37,437 bases of DNA from Pseudomonadota bacterium (GCA_023411035.1 JAEYPE010000046.1:1-37437), one strand, 5' to 3'; positions 1 to 8,650 are shown, counted from the first letter of the stretch. Notes: a model not told the origin generated them from the letters alone. Program-made: numbers and translations.

Positions 1-257
1 GCCTGCGCCCCATCGTCATGACCACCATGGCGATGATCTTCGGCATGATCCCGCTGGCGCTCGGCATCGGCGAAGGGGCGCAGCAGCGCGCCCCCATGGC
101 CCACGCGGTGATCGGCGGCCTCATCAGTTCCACCCTGTTGACGCTGCTGGTGGTCCCGGTGGTGCTGACCTACCTCGACGCGCTGTCGCTGCGCTTCAAG
201 CGCTGGTTCGCCCACAAGGACCCCGACGCCGTGGCGCACGGCACGGCGGCGGAGTGA
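1..257 (+). CDS. RND efflux permease, C-terminal end (partial)
   Basis: This is the 3' end of a gene that begins before the window; its frame is open from base 3 and stops at 255–257. The visible 84 or so residues carry the conserved end of the last transmembrane bundle of RND (AcrB/HAE1-type) pumps: an RPIVMTTMAMIFGMIPLAL stretch, then GIGEGAQQRAPMAHAVIGG, then the final helix with VVPVVLTYLD, and a short polar tail. Such permeases are inner-membrane proton antiporters that export drugs or other small molecules together with an adaptor and an outer-membrane channel. The gene converges on the lipoprotein gene beyond it, with a hairpin between them. The substrate cannot be judged from this fragment. 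Confidence 0.88.
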   Translation, partial: LRPIVMTTMAMIFGMIPLALGIGEGAQQRAPMAHAVIGGLISSTLLTLLVVPVVLTYLDALSLRFKRWFAHKDPDAVAHGTAAE

Positions 258-266
258 GGGCATGGA

Positions 267-285
267 GCGGGTCATATTGACCCGC
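267..285. terminator. Hairpin between convergent genes
   Basis: GCGGGTCA and TGACCCGC form a perfect 8-bp stem around a 3-base TAT loop. It starts ten bases after the RND stop codon and lies before the stop of the convergent lipoprotein gene, so it could end transcription from both sides. There is no clean T-run on either strand, so function is inferred from position and stem quality. Confidence 0.45.
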
Positions 286-308
286 GTCCTCTGCGGATAT
301 CCCGACCG

Positions 309-854
309 TCACATTTTGGCTAGGACCGCTTGGGTGCGTTCACGGTAGTCGGCTTCCGTGATGAGTTTCTTGGCCTTGAGGTCAGCCAAATCCCTCAGCA
401 TATGCTCGGCCTCGTCCTTGCTGATGCGGGGTGGCTGTGTCGCGACCACAGCCGGAACCGGCTTCTCGGATTCGAGCGATCCGATTAGCGGTATAGAGAT
501 GGAAGACGGGTAAATGTAAGCCGCGCCAGACCCCATATCGACCGCCGCACCGATGATTCCACCGGCGATAATGTTGCCAAACGCGGCACCTGCCGTCGAA
601 GACTTAACTGACGTCGATCCCTTCGAACCATCGCTGTGTTCGCACGAAACGGTGAGATCGCCATAAGCCTTCGTCACGGTCGTCGATCCAGGCGTTTTGG
701 GAATCGTCCAGTTGCCCTTTTCGTTGGCGAGTTTGCACTCGGCCCCGCCCTTGGGTGGCGTGTTGACTTCAACCGACTGAGTGGTTCCCGCGGTAATCGA
801 GGCGCAGGCTGAGGTTACCAGTAGACACGAAAGCGCAGCAAATGCGCGAACCAT
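309..854 (-). CDS. Small lipoprotein with C-terminal SHOCT-like motif
   Basis: About 181 residues. I chose the ATG at 854 because GGAGG lies just upstream and the product then opens with a lipoprotein-like signal (MVRAFAALSCLLVTSAC); the -3 position is Thr, unusual for a lipobox. The frame is open to 950 but that extension has no signal. After Cys there is a beta-rich stretch with two Cys, then a Gly/Ala-rich segment that may touch membrane, and a C-terminal helix pair (LRDLADLKAKKLITEADY) like the SHOCT oligomerisation/tether motif. Likely envelope-attached; function unknown. Base composition is unlike its neighbours: 32 of 60 bases are G or C in 361–420, against 46 of 60 in 1801–1860, suggesting later acquisition or weak selection. 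It sits between two unrelated-strand RND pump genes. Confidence 0.7.
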   Translation of the reverse strand: MVRAFAALSCLLVTSACASITAGTTQSVEVNTPPKGGAECKLANEKGNWTIPKTPGSTTVTKAYGDLTVSCEHSDGSKGSTSVKSSTAGAAFGNIIAGGIIGAAVDMGSGAAYIYPSSISIPLIGSLESEKPVPAVVATQPPRISKDEAEHMLRDLADLKAKKLITEADYRERTQAVLAKM

Positions 855-1058
855 AAAGCCCTCCACTGATTCATGCGTGCAAATCCCTGGCGGCGCTGAG
901 GGCGCCGTCAGAGCGCTCAACCATGATCGGAGGGGCAGCACAATGTCCACAACTCAACCTGGACGGCTGGCGCGCCAGATCGACACACCCTTAATGTAGT
1001 TGCAATTAAGCAATTCTCGCTATTTTTGATTGCAATGCGTGGCGCACCCTTTTTCCGC

Positions 1059-4000
1059 TCACTCCCCGCCGGGAACCGGATGGGGCGCTTCGGCGACGCC
1101 GTGACGGCGCTTCCACAGACGGGAGACGGCGTTGCCGGCGTCCTCCATGTAGAGGAACAGCACCGGCGTGATGTAGAGCGTCAGGATCTGCGACACGCAC
1201 AGGCCGCCGACCACGGCGAGGCCCAGGGGCTGGCGCAGCTCCGCGGCGGCGCCATGGGCGACGGCGATGGGCAGGGTGCCCATGATCGCCGCCATGGTCG
1301 TCATCATGATCGGGCGGAAGCGCAGAAGGCACGCCTGCTCGATCGCCTCGCGCGGGGTCATGCCCTGGTTGCGCTGCGCGTCGATGGCGAAGTCGATCAT
1401 CATGATCGCGTTCTTCTTCACGATGCCGATCAGCATCAGGATGCCGATGATCGCGATGACGCTCAGTTCCTGCCCGAACAGCATCAGCGTCGCCAGCGCG
1501 CCGATGGCCGCGGACGGCAGGCCGGACAGGATCGTCAGCGGGTGGATGAAGCTCTCGTACAGAACGCCCAGCACGATGTAGATCACCAGCACCGCGGCCA
1601 GCAGCAGCAGCCCCTGGCTTTTCTGCGCGTCCTCGAACACCTGGGCGGTGCCGGCGAAGCCGGTGGTGATGCCCGGCGGCAGGGCCATCTCCGCTTCCGC
1701 CCGCCGGACGGCGTCCACCGCCTCGCCCAGCGAGTGTCCGGGCGCCACGTTGAAGGACAGGGTGACCGCCGGAAGCTGCCCCTGGTGGTTGACCGTCAGC
1801 GGCCCGGCGGTGCGCCGCACGCTGGCGAAGGCGTCCAAAGGCACCAGCTTGCCCGACCCCGACCGCACATAGATGCGGGACAGGGCGTTGTCGTCCTCCT
1901 GGTACTTGGGCGCCAGTTCGATCAGCACCTGATAGTCGTTGGTCGGCGTGTAGATCGTCGAAACCTGCCGCTGGCCGAAGGCGCTGTAGAGGGTGGAGCG
2001 CACCTGATCGATCCCGATCCCCAGCGTGGCCGCCTTCTCCCGGTCCACATGCACGTAGGCTTGCGGGCTGTTGAGCTGAAGGTCGCTGGTCACGTCCTGA
2101 AGGATGGGGATGTCGTGCATCGCCCGCTCCAGCCGCCCGGCCCAGGCGTACAGCTCCTCCGGGTTCAGGCCCTGGATGGTGTACTGGAACTCGTTCTTGG
2201 ACGTCCGCCCGCCGATGCGCAGGTTCTGCACCGGCTGCATGTAGACCGCCAAACCGGGAATGTCCGACAGCTGGCGGCGGAGTTGCTGGATCACCTCGCC
2301 CGCCGGGGGGCGTTCGCTGCGCGGCTTCAGCACCACGAACATGCGGCCCGTGTTGACCGAATTGCCGCCGATGGCGACCGATGACGACATGTCCGCCACC
2401 GCCGGGTGGGCCTTGACGATGCGGGCGGCCTCCTGTTGCCGCTCGGCCATGGCCGGGAAGGAGATGTCGGGTGCCGCCTCCGTCGAAACGGTGATCTGGC
2501 CGATGTCCTCCGTCGGAAAGAAGCCCTTGGGGATCGCCTGGAACAGCAGGGCCGATCCGACCACCGTCCCGATCATCACGAGGCCCATCACCGGGCGGTA
2601 CCTGAGTGCGAGCCGCAGGGTGGAGGCATAGCCGCGGTGCATCGCGTCGAACCCGCCCTCCAGGATGCGCCCGAACCAGCCTTCCTTGGCGCCTTGCGGC
2701 TCGTGCGTCAGCATGCGGGCGCACATCATCGGCGTCAGCGTCAGCGCAACGAAGGCCGACGCGCCGATCGCCATGGTCACCACAAGCGCGAATTCGTGGA
2801 AGACGCGCCCGACCACCCCGCCCATCAGCAGGATCGGGATGAAGACCGCCACCAGCGACACGGTGATGGAGACGATGGTGAATCCGATCTCCCGCGCGCC
2901 CTTCACGGCGGCCTCGAAGGGCTTCATGCCCTCTTCGACGTAACGGACGATGTTCTCCATCATCACGATGGCGTCGTCCACGACGAGGCCGACCGCCAGC
3001 GTCAGCGCCATCAGCGAGATGTTGTCGATGGAGAAGCCCATCAGATGCATCCCGCCCGCCGTCGCGATCAGCGAAATCGGCACGGTCAGCGCCGGGATCA
3101 GCGTGGCCGACAGGCGGCGCAGGAACAGGAAGATGACCAGAACGACCAGCGCGATGGTCAGGGCCAGCGTGAACTGCACATCCTCCACCGCCTCGCGGAT
3201 CGAGGTGGAGCGGTCGTTCATGACCTCCACCTTCGCGCTGGGCGGAAGCTGCGCGCGGAAGCTGGGCAGCAGGCTGCGCACCCGGTCCACCACGTCCACC
3301 GTGTTGGCGTCGGGCTGGCGCTGCACGGCCATGACGATGGCGCGGGTGCCGTTGTGCCAGCTCGCCGTGCGGATGTTCTCCACGCTGTCGAGCACGTTCG
3401 CCACATCGCCCAGCCGGACCGGCGCGCCGTTGCGGTAGGCGACGATCAGGCCGCGGAAGGCGTCGGCGTCGGGAAGCTGCGGGTTGGCGGCGAGCACGAG
3501 CTGCTGCCTGGCGCCGGACAGCGTGCCGACCGGGGTGTTGGCGTTGGCTGCGGCCAGGGCCTTCTGAAGCTCGTCGATGCCGATGCCGCGCACGGCCAGC
3601 GCGTTGGGGTCCACCTGGACGCGCACGGCGTATTTCTGCGCGCCGTAGATCTGCACCTGGGCCACGCCCGGCAGGGTCGAAACCTTCGGCTGGACCGCCG
3701 TTTCGGCGAAGTCGTTCAGCTTGGACAGCGGCAGCGTCGGCGACGACAGCGCCAGCATCAGAACCGGCTGGTCCGCCGGATTCACCTTGCGGTAGCTGGG
3801 CGCGGTGGTCATTTCCGCCGGCAGGCGGCGCTGGGTGCGGGCGATGGCCGCCTGCACGTCCTGCGCGGCGGCGTCGATGTCGCGTTCCAGCACGAACTGG
3901 ATGGTGATGGAGGTGTTGCCGAGGCTTGACGTCGAGGTGATCGTGTCGATGCCGGCGATGGTGGAGAACTCACGCTCCAGCGGGCTGGCGACGGAGGCCG

Positions 4001-4178
4001 CCATGGTTTCCGGACTGGCGCCGGGCAGCGTGGCGGAGACGTTGATGACCGGGAAATCCACCCGCGGCAGCGCCGCGACGGGAAGCTGGCGGTAGGCCGC
4101 AAGACCCCCCAGCACCAGCGCCGCCGTCAGCAGGATGGTCATCACCGGGCGGCGGATGCAAAGCTCCGAAAGGTTCAT
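1059..4178 (-). CDS. RND multidrug efflux permease (AcrB/MdtB-MdtC type)
   Basis: Full-length 1039-residue inner-membrane RND pump. The N-terminus (NLSELCIRRPVMTILLTAAL) is the usual first helix, followed by the first periplasmic porter loop, helices 2–6, a second large loop and helices 8–12. The proton-relay residues are present: adjacent Asp401–Asp402 in GLVVDDAIVMMEN (AcrB D407/D408) and Lys922 in IGIVKKNAIM (AcrB K940). The wording of these motifs resembles the MdtB/MdtC branch more than AcrB. It starts with ATG overlapping the stop of the adaptor gene (ATGA), preceded by GGGAGG, so the two are one operon and translationally coupled. No outer-membrane factor or regulator gene is adjacent. 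Substrate unknown. Confidence 0.95.
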   Translation of the reverse strand: MNLSELCIRRPVMTILLTAALVLGGLAAYRQLPVAALPRVDFPVINVSATLPGASPETMAASVASPLEREFSTIAGIDTITSTSSLGNTSITIQFVLERDIDAAAQDVQAAIARTQRRLPAEMTTAPSYRKVNPADQPVLMLALSSPTLPLSKLNDFAETAVQPKVSTLPGVAQVQIYGAQKYAVRVQVDPNALAVRGIGIDELQKALAAANANTPVGTLSGARQQLVLAANPQLPDADAFRGLIVAYRNGAPVRLGDVANVLDSVENIRTASWHNGTRAIVMAVQRQPDANTVDVVDRVRSLLPSFRAQLPPSAKVEVMNDRSTSIREAVEDVQFTLALTIALVVLVIFLFLRRLSATLIPALTVPISLIATAGGMHLMGFSIDNISLMALTLAVGLVVDDAIVMMENIVRYVEEGMKPFEAAVKGAREIGFTIVSITVSLVAVFIPILLMGGVVGRVFHEFALVVTMAIGASAFVALTLTPMMCARMLTHEPQGAKEGWFGRILEGGFDAMHRGYASTLRLALRYRPVMGLVMIGTVVGSALLFQAIPKGFFPTEDIGQITVSTEAAPDISFPAMAERQQEAARIVKAHPAVADMSSSVAIGGNSVNTGRMFVVLKPRSERPPAGEVIQQLRRQLSDIPGLAVYMQPVQNLRIGGRTSKNEFQYTIQGLNPEELYAWAGRLERAMHDIPILQDVTSDLQLNSPQAYVHVDREKAATLGIGIDQVRSTLYSAFGQRQVSTIYTPTNDYQVLIELAPKYQEDDNALSRIYVRSGSGKLVPLDAFASVRRTAGPLTVNHQGQLPAVTLSFNVAPGHSLGEAVDAVRRAEAEMALPPGITTGFAGTAQVFEDAQKSQGLLLLAAVLVIYIVLGVLYESFIHPLTILSGLPSAAIGALATLMLFGQELSVIAIIGILMLIGIVKKNAIMMIDFAIDAQRNQGMTPREAIEQACLLRFRPIMMTTMAAIMGTLPIAVAHGAAAELRQPLGLAVVGGLCVSQILTLYITPVLFLYMEDAGNAVSRLWKRRHGVAEAPHPVPGGE

Positions 4179-5350
4179 GACGCGCCTCCCGCCAGCGGCG
4201 CCGCGGCGCCCTTCCCGTCACCCTTAGCGCTGACCTTGGCGCCGGGGAACAGGCGGGACTGGCCGTCCACCACCACCCGCTCACCGGGCTGGAGCCCCTC
4301 GGCGATGACCGCAAGACCGTCCTGGCTGCGCACCACGACGACATTGCGGATTTCCACCGTGTCGTCGGGCTTCACCACATAGACGAAGCGGCCCTGCTGG
4401 CCTGTCTGCACCGCTTCCTCCGGCAGGGTCAGGGCCTGCGGATCGACCCGCAGGGTCAGCACCACGTCCACGAACTGGCCGGGCCACAGCCGGGTGTCGG
4501 CGTTGGGAAACTGGCCCTTCACCAGGATGGTGCCGGTCTGCTGGTCCACCTGGCTGTCCACGAAATTCAGCACGCCTTCGGCGGGCGGGAGGGAGGAGCC
4601 GGGGATGCCGGCGGTGACCGGCAGCTTGCCGCCCGTCGCCATCGCCTCGCGGATGGTCGGCAGGTGCCGCTCCGGCACGTTGAAGGCCACGGTGATCGGG
4701 CGGAGCTGGGTCAGCGTCACCAGCGGCGTGGCGTCCGCCGCGCGCACCATGGTGCCGGGCTTGGCGTTCACCGCACCGGTGCGCCCGTCCATGGGGGCGG
4801 TGATCCGGGTGAAGCTGAGAGAGACCTTGGCCGCCTCGATGGCGGCTTGCCCGGCCTTGACGGTGGCCTCCAGCGCATCGGCGGCGGCGACCGCGGCGTC
4901 ATACTGCTGGCGGGCCACCGTGTTGGAGCGGACGAGCTGTTCGTAACGCTTCACGTCGCCGCGCGCCTTGTCCAGGTTGGCGCGGTCGCGCTCCAGATTG
5001 GCCTGAGCCTGCCGGAGTTGCGCCTCCAGCCCGCGGGAGTCGAGCGTGAACAGCAGGTCGCCCGCCTTCACCTCCTGCCCTTCGGTGAAGTGGACCGTCT
5101 CCACGACCGAATCGACGCGCGCCTTGATGGCGATGGCGGCCACCGGCTGGACCGATCCGATGGTTCCCAGCCGCTCCGGCACCGCGCGGATCTGGGCAGG
5201 CTGGATGACCACCGGGAGCGCACGCGGCCCCGCCGGTGCGGCGGCCTTCGCCGTTTGCGCGTCGGTCCCGCCCGTCGGGTGCGAGTACCAGTAGCCGCCG
5301 GCACCCAGCGCGGCCAACAGAAGCGCGAACAGCACGATGCGTTTCGTCAC
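4175..5350 (-). CDS. RND efflux periplasmic adaptor (membrane fusion protein)
   Basis: Links the RND permease encoded just downstream to an outer-membrane channel. I chose the GTG at 5350 (391 residues): GGGAG lies nine bases upstream, the protein then begins with a short cytoplasmic start and one signal-anchor helix (KRIVLFALLLAALGAGGYWY), and a likely promoter lies between this start and the earlier in-frame ATG at 5491. Domains in order: lipoyl-like half (AIKARVDSVVETVHFTEGQEVKAGD), alpha-hairpin rich in Gln/Ala/Arg (LEAQLRQAQANLERD onward), second lipoyl half with RITAPMDGRTGAVNAKPG, beta-barrel and membrane-proximal domains. This is the MdtA/AcrA layout and length. Confidence 0.93.
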   Translation of the reverse strand: MTKRIVLFALLLAALGAGGYWYSHPTGGTDAQTAKAAAPAGPRALPVVIQPAQIRAVPERLGTIGSVQPVAAIAIKARVDSVVETVHFTEGQEVKAGDLLFTLDSRGLEAQLRQAQANLERDRANLDKARGDVKRYEQLVRSNTVARQQYDAAVAAADALEATVKAGQAAIEAAKVSLSFTRITAPMDGRTGAVNAKPGTMVRAADATPLVTLTQLRPITVAFNVPERHLPTIREAMATGGKLPVTAGIPGSSLPPAEGVLNFVDSQVDQQTGTILVKGQFPNADTRLWPGQFVDVVLTLRVDPQALTLPEEAVQTGQQGRFVYVVKPDDTVEIRNVVVVRSQDGLAVIAEGLQPGERVVVDGQSRLFPGAKVSAKGDGKGAAAPLAGGAS

Positions 5351-5417
5351 GGAGAACTCCCGATTGGCCAGCCCGGCACGGGCTGGCGCGCCATCCTTCC
5401 ACAATGCAATGCGGCTC

Positions 5418-5446
5418 ATTATCGCAGGAGCCGGTTTGCAGGTTAA
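5418..5446 (-). promoter_or_regulatory. Sigma-70-like promoter of the RND operon
   Basis: On the minus strand TTAACC (5446–5441) and GATAAT (5423–5418) are separated by exactly 17 bases, matching four and five of six consensus positions. Transcription would begin near 5411, giving a leader of about 60 bases before the GTG at 5350. The paired GTAACAG sites (5468–5484) lie upstream of the -35 and could bind a regulator. Confidence 0.42.
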
Positions 5447-5512
5447 TGTCCATCCTACAGCGATTTGGTAACAGACTGTAACAGCCGCCATGGATGGTCC
5501 GTCGTTATCGGC

Positions 5513-5557
5513 CCGCCCTCATTCTTCCGCCCTCATTCTTCCGCCCTCATTCTTCCG
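5513..5557. repeat. 14-bp tandem repeat, about 3.2 copies
   Basis: The unit ATTCTTCCGCCCTC occurs at 5521–5534 and 5535–5548 with no mismatch, preceded by its last eight bases (5513–5520) and followed by its first nine (5549–5557). It lies between the divergent RND and TRAP operons, outside any credible gene. Confidence 0.9.
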
Positions 5558-5683
5558 ATGGATCGAAATTGAGAATTTGACGGATCGAACGGAAGGGTGA
5601 ACCTTTGGAGGGCAAAGCCACGGTCACGGAGGTTGTGCCTGCCATGCAGCCCCTGACCGGGAGAACTGGGAGGCTCCATAAAC

Positions 5684-6670
5684 ATGACGGCTATCACCCT
5701 TCGTGCCCGCCTCGCCGCCGCAGCCTTCGGGCTCGGCCTCTGCGCCACCCCGGTCGCGGCCTTTGCCGAGACCTGGGACATGCCGACCCCCTACCCCGAT
5801 ACCAACCTGCACACCATCACGGTGCGCCAGTTCGCCGAGGACGTGAAGGCGGCCACCAACGGCAAGATCCAGATCACCGTCCATTCCAACGGCTCGCTGG
5901 TCAAGCATCCGGAGATCAAGCGCGCCGTCCAGTCCGGTCAGGCCCAGCTCGGCGAGGTTCTCATCAGCTCCTGGGCCAACGAGGACCCACTCTACGGCCT
6001 CGATTCCGTGCCCTTCCTGGCGACCGACTTCACCGCCGCGAAGAAGCTCTATGAGGTTTCCAAGCCCTATCTGGAAAAGAAGCTGGAGCGTCAGCGCCTG
6101 AAGCTCCTCTACTCGATTCCGTGGCCGCCGCAGGGCCTCTACGTGAAGCAGGAGATCGGCGCCGTCACCGACCTGAAGGGGCAGAAGTTCCGCGCCTACA
6201 ACCCGGCCACCACCCGAATCGCCGAGTTGGCCGGCGCCGTGCCCACCAAGATCGAGGCCGCCGAAGTGGCGCAGGCCTTCGGCACGGGCATCGTCACCGC
6301 CATGATGACCTCCGCCGCCACCGGCGTGGACACCAAGGCGTGGGACTTCGTGAACGTCTATTACGACGTGCAGGCCTGGTTGCCGCGCAACATGGTCTTC
6401 GTCAGCAGCGAGGTCTGGAAGGGCCTGGACGACGCCACGAAGAAGGCGGTCGAGCAGGCCGCCGCCAAGGCCGAGGCCACCGGCTGGGTCGAGTGGGAGA
6501 AGAAGACGGCGGAGTTGAACAAGACGCTGGCCGACAACGGCATGAAGGTGCTGACCCCGTCCCCGGCGATCAGGGACGGCTTCGCCGGCATCGGCAAGAC
6601 GATGACCGAGGAGTGGATGAAGGCCGCCGGCGCGGACGGCGAGGCCATCGTCGCGGCGTTCAAGAAGTAG
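5684..6670 (+). CDS. TRAP transporter substrate-binding protein (DctP family)
   Basis: Periplasmic binding protein of 328 residues, the usual DctP length. The first 28 or so residues are a Sec signal peptide ending in VAAFA, before ETWDMPTPYP. The family's conserved arginine, which grips the substrate carboxylate, is probably Arg170 in LKGQKFRAYNP, in the normal place. The ATG follows GGGAGGCTCC closely (AACTGGGAGG upstream). It is the first gene of an operon with both TRAP permeases and the three 5-oxoprolinase genes, so pyroglutamate is the most likely ligand; TRAP binding proteins DctP6 and DctP7 of Bordetella pertussis are known to bind pyroglutamate. The ligand here is inferred from context only. 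Confidence 0.93.
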   Translation: MTAITLRARLAAAAFGLGLCATPVAAFAETWDMPTPYPDTNLHTITVRQFAEDVKAATNGKIQITVHSNGSLVKHPEIKRAVQSGQAQLGEVLISSWANEDPLYGLDSVPFLATDFTAAKKLYEVSKPYLEKKLERQRLKLLYSIPWPPQGLYVKQEIGAVTDLKGQKFRAYNPATTRIAELAGAVPTKIEAAEVAQAFGTGIVTAMMTSAATGVDTKAWDFVNVYYDVQAWLPRNMVFVSSEVWKGLDDATKKAVEQAAAKAEATGWVEWEKKTAELNKTLADNGMKVLTPSPAIRDGFAGIGKTMTEEWMKAAGADGEAIVAAFKK

Positions 6671-6679
6671 GATTGCGGG

Positions 6680-6768
6680 TGCCCCCTCCCCGGCCCTCCC
6701 CCGCCTTCGGCGAAGGAGGGAACTTCATCTCCTCCCCTGCGAAGCGGGGGAGGGTTAGGGAGGGGGCA
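6680..6768. repeat. Large intergenic palindrome (dispersed repeat, copy A)
   Basis: The 25-base arms at 6680–6704 and 6744–6768 are inverted copies of each other with three mismatches; the ends are TGCCCCCTCCC and its complement. The 39-base centre includes smaller inverted pieces such as CCTTCGGCGAAGG. A part copy recurs after fdsD (23654–23698), so this is a dispersed element, not a one-off terminator. It lies between dctP and dctQ, where a stable hairpin could leave more mRNA for the binding protein than for the permeases. Confidence 0.85.
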
Positions 6769-6824
6769 ATCCGCCTCCTCCAAAAAGCACTCCCCCGCCC
6801 GTCCTTCCCGGAGGTGGTCGCGTC

Positions 6825-7334
6825 ATGCGCACCGCATTGTCCTTCCTGTACCGCGCCGCCGAGATTCTGGGCGCGGTGTTCCTGGTGCTGATCGGCGTGC
6901 TGATCCTGTCCCAGGTCTTCGCCCGGCTGGCCGGACGCATGGTGCCCGGGGCCGACGAGCTTGCCGGCTACTGCATGGCCGCCTCCTTCTTCCTGATGCT
7001 GGGGCCGGCGCTGCGCCGCGGCGCGCACATCCGCGTGGGCGTTCTGGTGGACCGGTTGCACGGCGGGGTCCGCCGGGCCTTCGAACTGGTCTGCCTGGGC
7101 TTCGCCAGCGCGCTCAGCCTCTATTTCGCGGTCTACTGGCTGCGCATGACCTACGATTCCTACGATTTCGGCGATCTCAGCCAGGGCGTGCTGCCAATCC
7201 CGCTGTGGATTCCCCAGTCGGCCATGGCGGTCGGCCTGATCGTCCTGGTCGTGGCGCTGCTGGACGATCTGCTGGCCGTGCTGACCGGCCGCGAGGCGTC
7301 CTACCAGCGCGCCGGCCTGCAGAGCGAGGGCTGA
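6825..7334 (+). CDS. TRAP transporter small permease (DctQ family)
   Basis: A 169-residue inner-membrane protein with four predicted helices: about residues 12–35 (EILGAVFLVLIGVLILSQVF), 45–65, 85–107 and 128–150. This is the length and topology of DctQ subunits, which pair with the large permease for sodium-driven uptake of substrate handed over by the binding protein. The ATG has GGAGG about ten bases upstream. It ends three bases before dctM, so the two permease genes are coupled, whereas 154 bases with a palindrome separate it from dctP. Confidence 0.9.
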   Translation: MRTALSFLYRAAEILGAVFLVLIGVLILSQVFARLAGRMVPGADELAGYCMAASFFLMLGPALRRGAHIRVGVLVDRLHGGVRRAFELVCLGFASALSLYFAVYWLRMTYDSYDFGDLSQGVLPIPLWIPQSAMAVGLIVLVVALLDDLLAVLTGREASYQRAGLQSEG

Positions 7335-7337
7335 GCC

Positions 7338-8639
7338 ATGGACCAGTCGACCGCTTCCATCGTCGTCATCGTGACGATGTTCGTCATGCTGGGCGCCGGC
7401 ATCTGGGTCGCGCTGGCGCTGGCCGGAGTCGGCTTCGTCGCCATGGCCCTCTTCACCACGCGGCCCATCGGCATGGTGATGGCGACCAACGTCTGGGGCG
7501 CCAGCACGAGTTGGACCCTGACCGCCCTGCCCCTGTTCATCTGGATGGGCGAGATCCTGTTCCGCACGCGCATCTCGTCCGACATGTTCAAGGGGCTGGC
7601 CCCCTGGATGGGCTGGCTGCCGGGGCGGCTGATGCACGTCAACATCGTCGGCTGCTCGATCTTCGCCGCGGTGTCCGGTTCCTCCGCCGCGACCGCCGCG
7701 ACCATCGGGCGGATGACCATCCCGGAGCTGACCCGGCGCGGCTATGACCCGATGATGATCGTCGGCTCGCTGGCCGGGGCGGGCACGCTGGGGCTGCTGA
7801 TCCCGCCGTCGATCATCATGATCGTCTACGGCGTCGCCGCCGACGTCTCCATCGCCCGCCTGTTCATCGCCGGCGTCATCCCCGGCATCCTGCTGACCAG
7901 CCTGTTCATGGCCTATGTGGCGGGGTGGTCGCTGCTGAATCCCAACCGCGTGCCGCCGCCGGAACCAAAGCAGAGCTTCGGCGAGAAGATCCGCGACACC
8001 GGATCGCTGATCCCGGTCATTCTGCTGATCGCCGCCGTGCTGGGCTCCATCTATGTCGGCATCGCGACGCCGACGGAGGCCGCGGGCGTCGGCGTTCTCG
8101 GGTCGCTGGTGCTGGCGCTGGCCACCGGAACGCTGAATTGGGCGACCTTCCGCGACAGCGTGCTGGGGGCGGCCCACACCTCCTGCATGATCGGCTTCAT
8201 CCTGGCGGGGGCGGCCTTCCTGACCGTCGCCATGGGCTACACCGGCATCCCGCGCCTGCTGGCGGAGTGGATCACCTCCATGCAGCTTTCCACCGCGGCG
8301 CTGCTGGCGGTGCTGACCGTCTTCTTCATCATCATGGGCTGCTTCCTGGACGGCATTTCCATGGTGGTGCTGACGACCTCGGTCATCATGCCGATGGTGC
8401 AGCGGGCGGGCATCGACCTGCTGTGGTTCGGCATCTACATCGTGATCGTGGTGGAGATGGCGCAGATCACCCCGCCGGTCGGCTTCAACCTGTTCGTTCT
8501 CCAGCCGATGACCGGCAGGGGCATCTTCACCATCGCCAAGGCGGCCCTGCCCTTCTTCATCGTGATGATGCTGATGGTCGTGCTGCTGTGGGTCTTTCCG
8601 GAGCTGGTCACCTGGCTGCCCTCGAAGATGATCGGGTGA
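7338..8639 (+). CDS. TRAP transporter large permease (DctM family)
   Basis: A 433-residue polytopic membrane protein, the transport subunit of the TRAP system. Conserved DctM features are visible: LPLFIWMGEILFRTRI, the FAAVSGSSAATAATIG loop, MTIPELTRRGYDP, GTLGLLIPPSIIMIVYG, and ITPPVGFNLFVLQ near the end. About a dozen hydrophobic segments run through it. It follows dctQ by three bases and is followed after 11 bases by pxpB. Nothing is missing or truncated. Confidence 0.95.
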   Translation: MDQSTASIVVIVTMFVMLGAGIWVALALAGVGFVAMALFTTRPIGMVMATNVWGASTSWTLTALPLFIWMGEILFRTRISSDMFKGLAPWMGWLPGRLMHVNIVGCSIFAAVSGSSAATAATIGRMTIPELTRRGYDPMMIVGSLAGAGTLGLLIPPSIIMIVYGVAADVSIARLFIAGVIPGILLTSLFMAYVAGWSLLNPNRVPPPEPKQSFGEKIRDTGSLIPVILLIAAVLGSIYVGIATPTEAAGVGVLGSLVLALATGTLNWATFRDSVLGAAHTSCMIGFILAGAAFLTVAMGYTGIPRLLAEWITSMQLSTAALLAVLTVFFIIMGCFLDGISMVVLTTSVIMPMVQRAGIDLLWFGIYIVIVVEMAQITPPVGFNLFVLQPMTGRGIFTIAKAALPFFIVMMLMVVLLWVFPELVTWLPSKMIG

Positions 8640-8650
8640 GGAACCGTCCC

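Larger units (their letters stand above)
5351..5683. other. Divergent control region, RND operon / TRAP operon
   Basis: This 333-base stretch separates the two divergent operons. From left to right it holds the adaptor leader, a likely minus-strand sigma-70 promoter (5418–5446), two direct GTAACAG copies ten bases apart (5468–5474, 5478–5484), a 14-bp tandem repeat (5513–5557), a repeated GGATCGAA, and the dctP leader. It is richer in A and T than the flanking genes. TTGACG at 5577–5582 could be a -35 for dctP but I see no good -10 at 17 bases. Minus-strand frames open across it look like chance. Confidence 0.6.

Noticed and set aside
855..1058. Regulatory palindrome around the GCAATT/ATTGC words near 980–1035
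   Set aside because: The copies are short, unevenly spaced and lie in AT-rich DNA; they do not form a convincing operator or terminator.
5513..5557. CRISPR array
   Set aside because: The repeats are 14 bases and directly adjacent, with no spacers and no cas genes.
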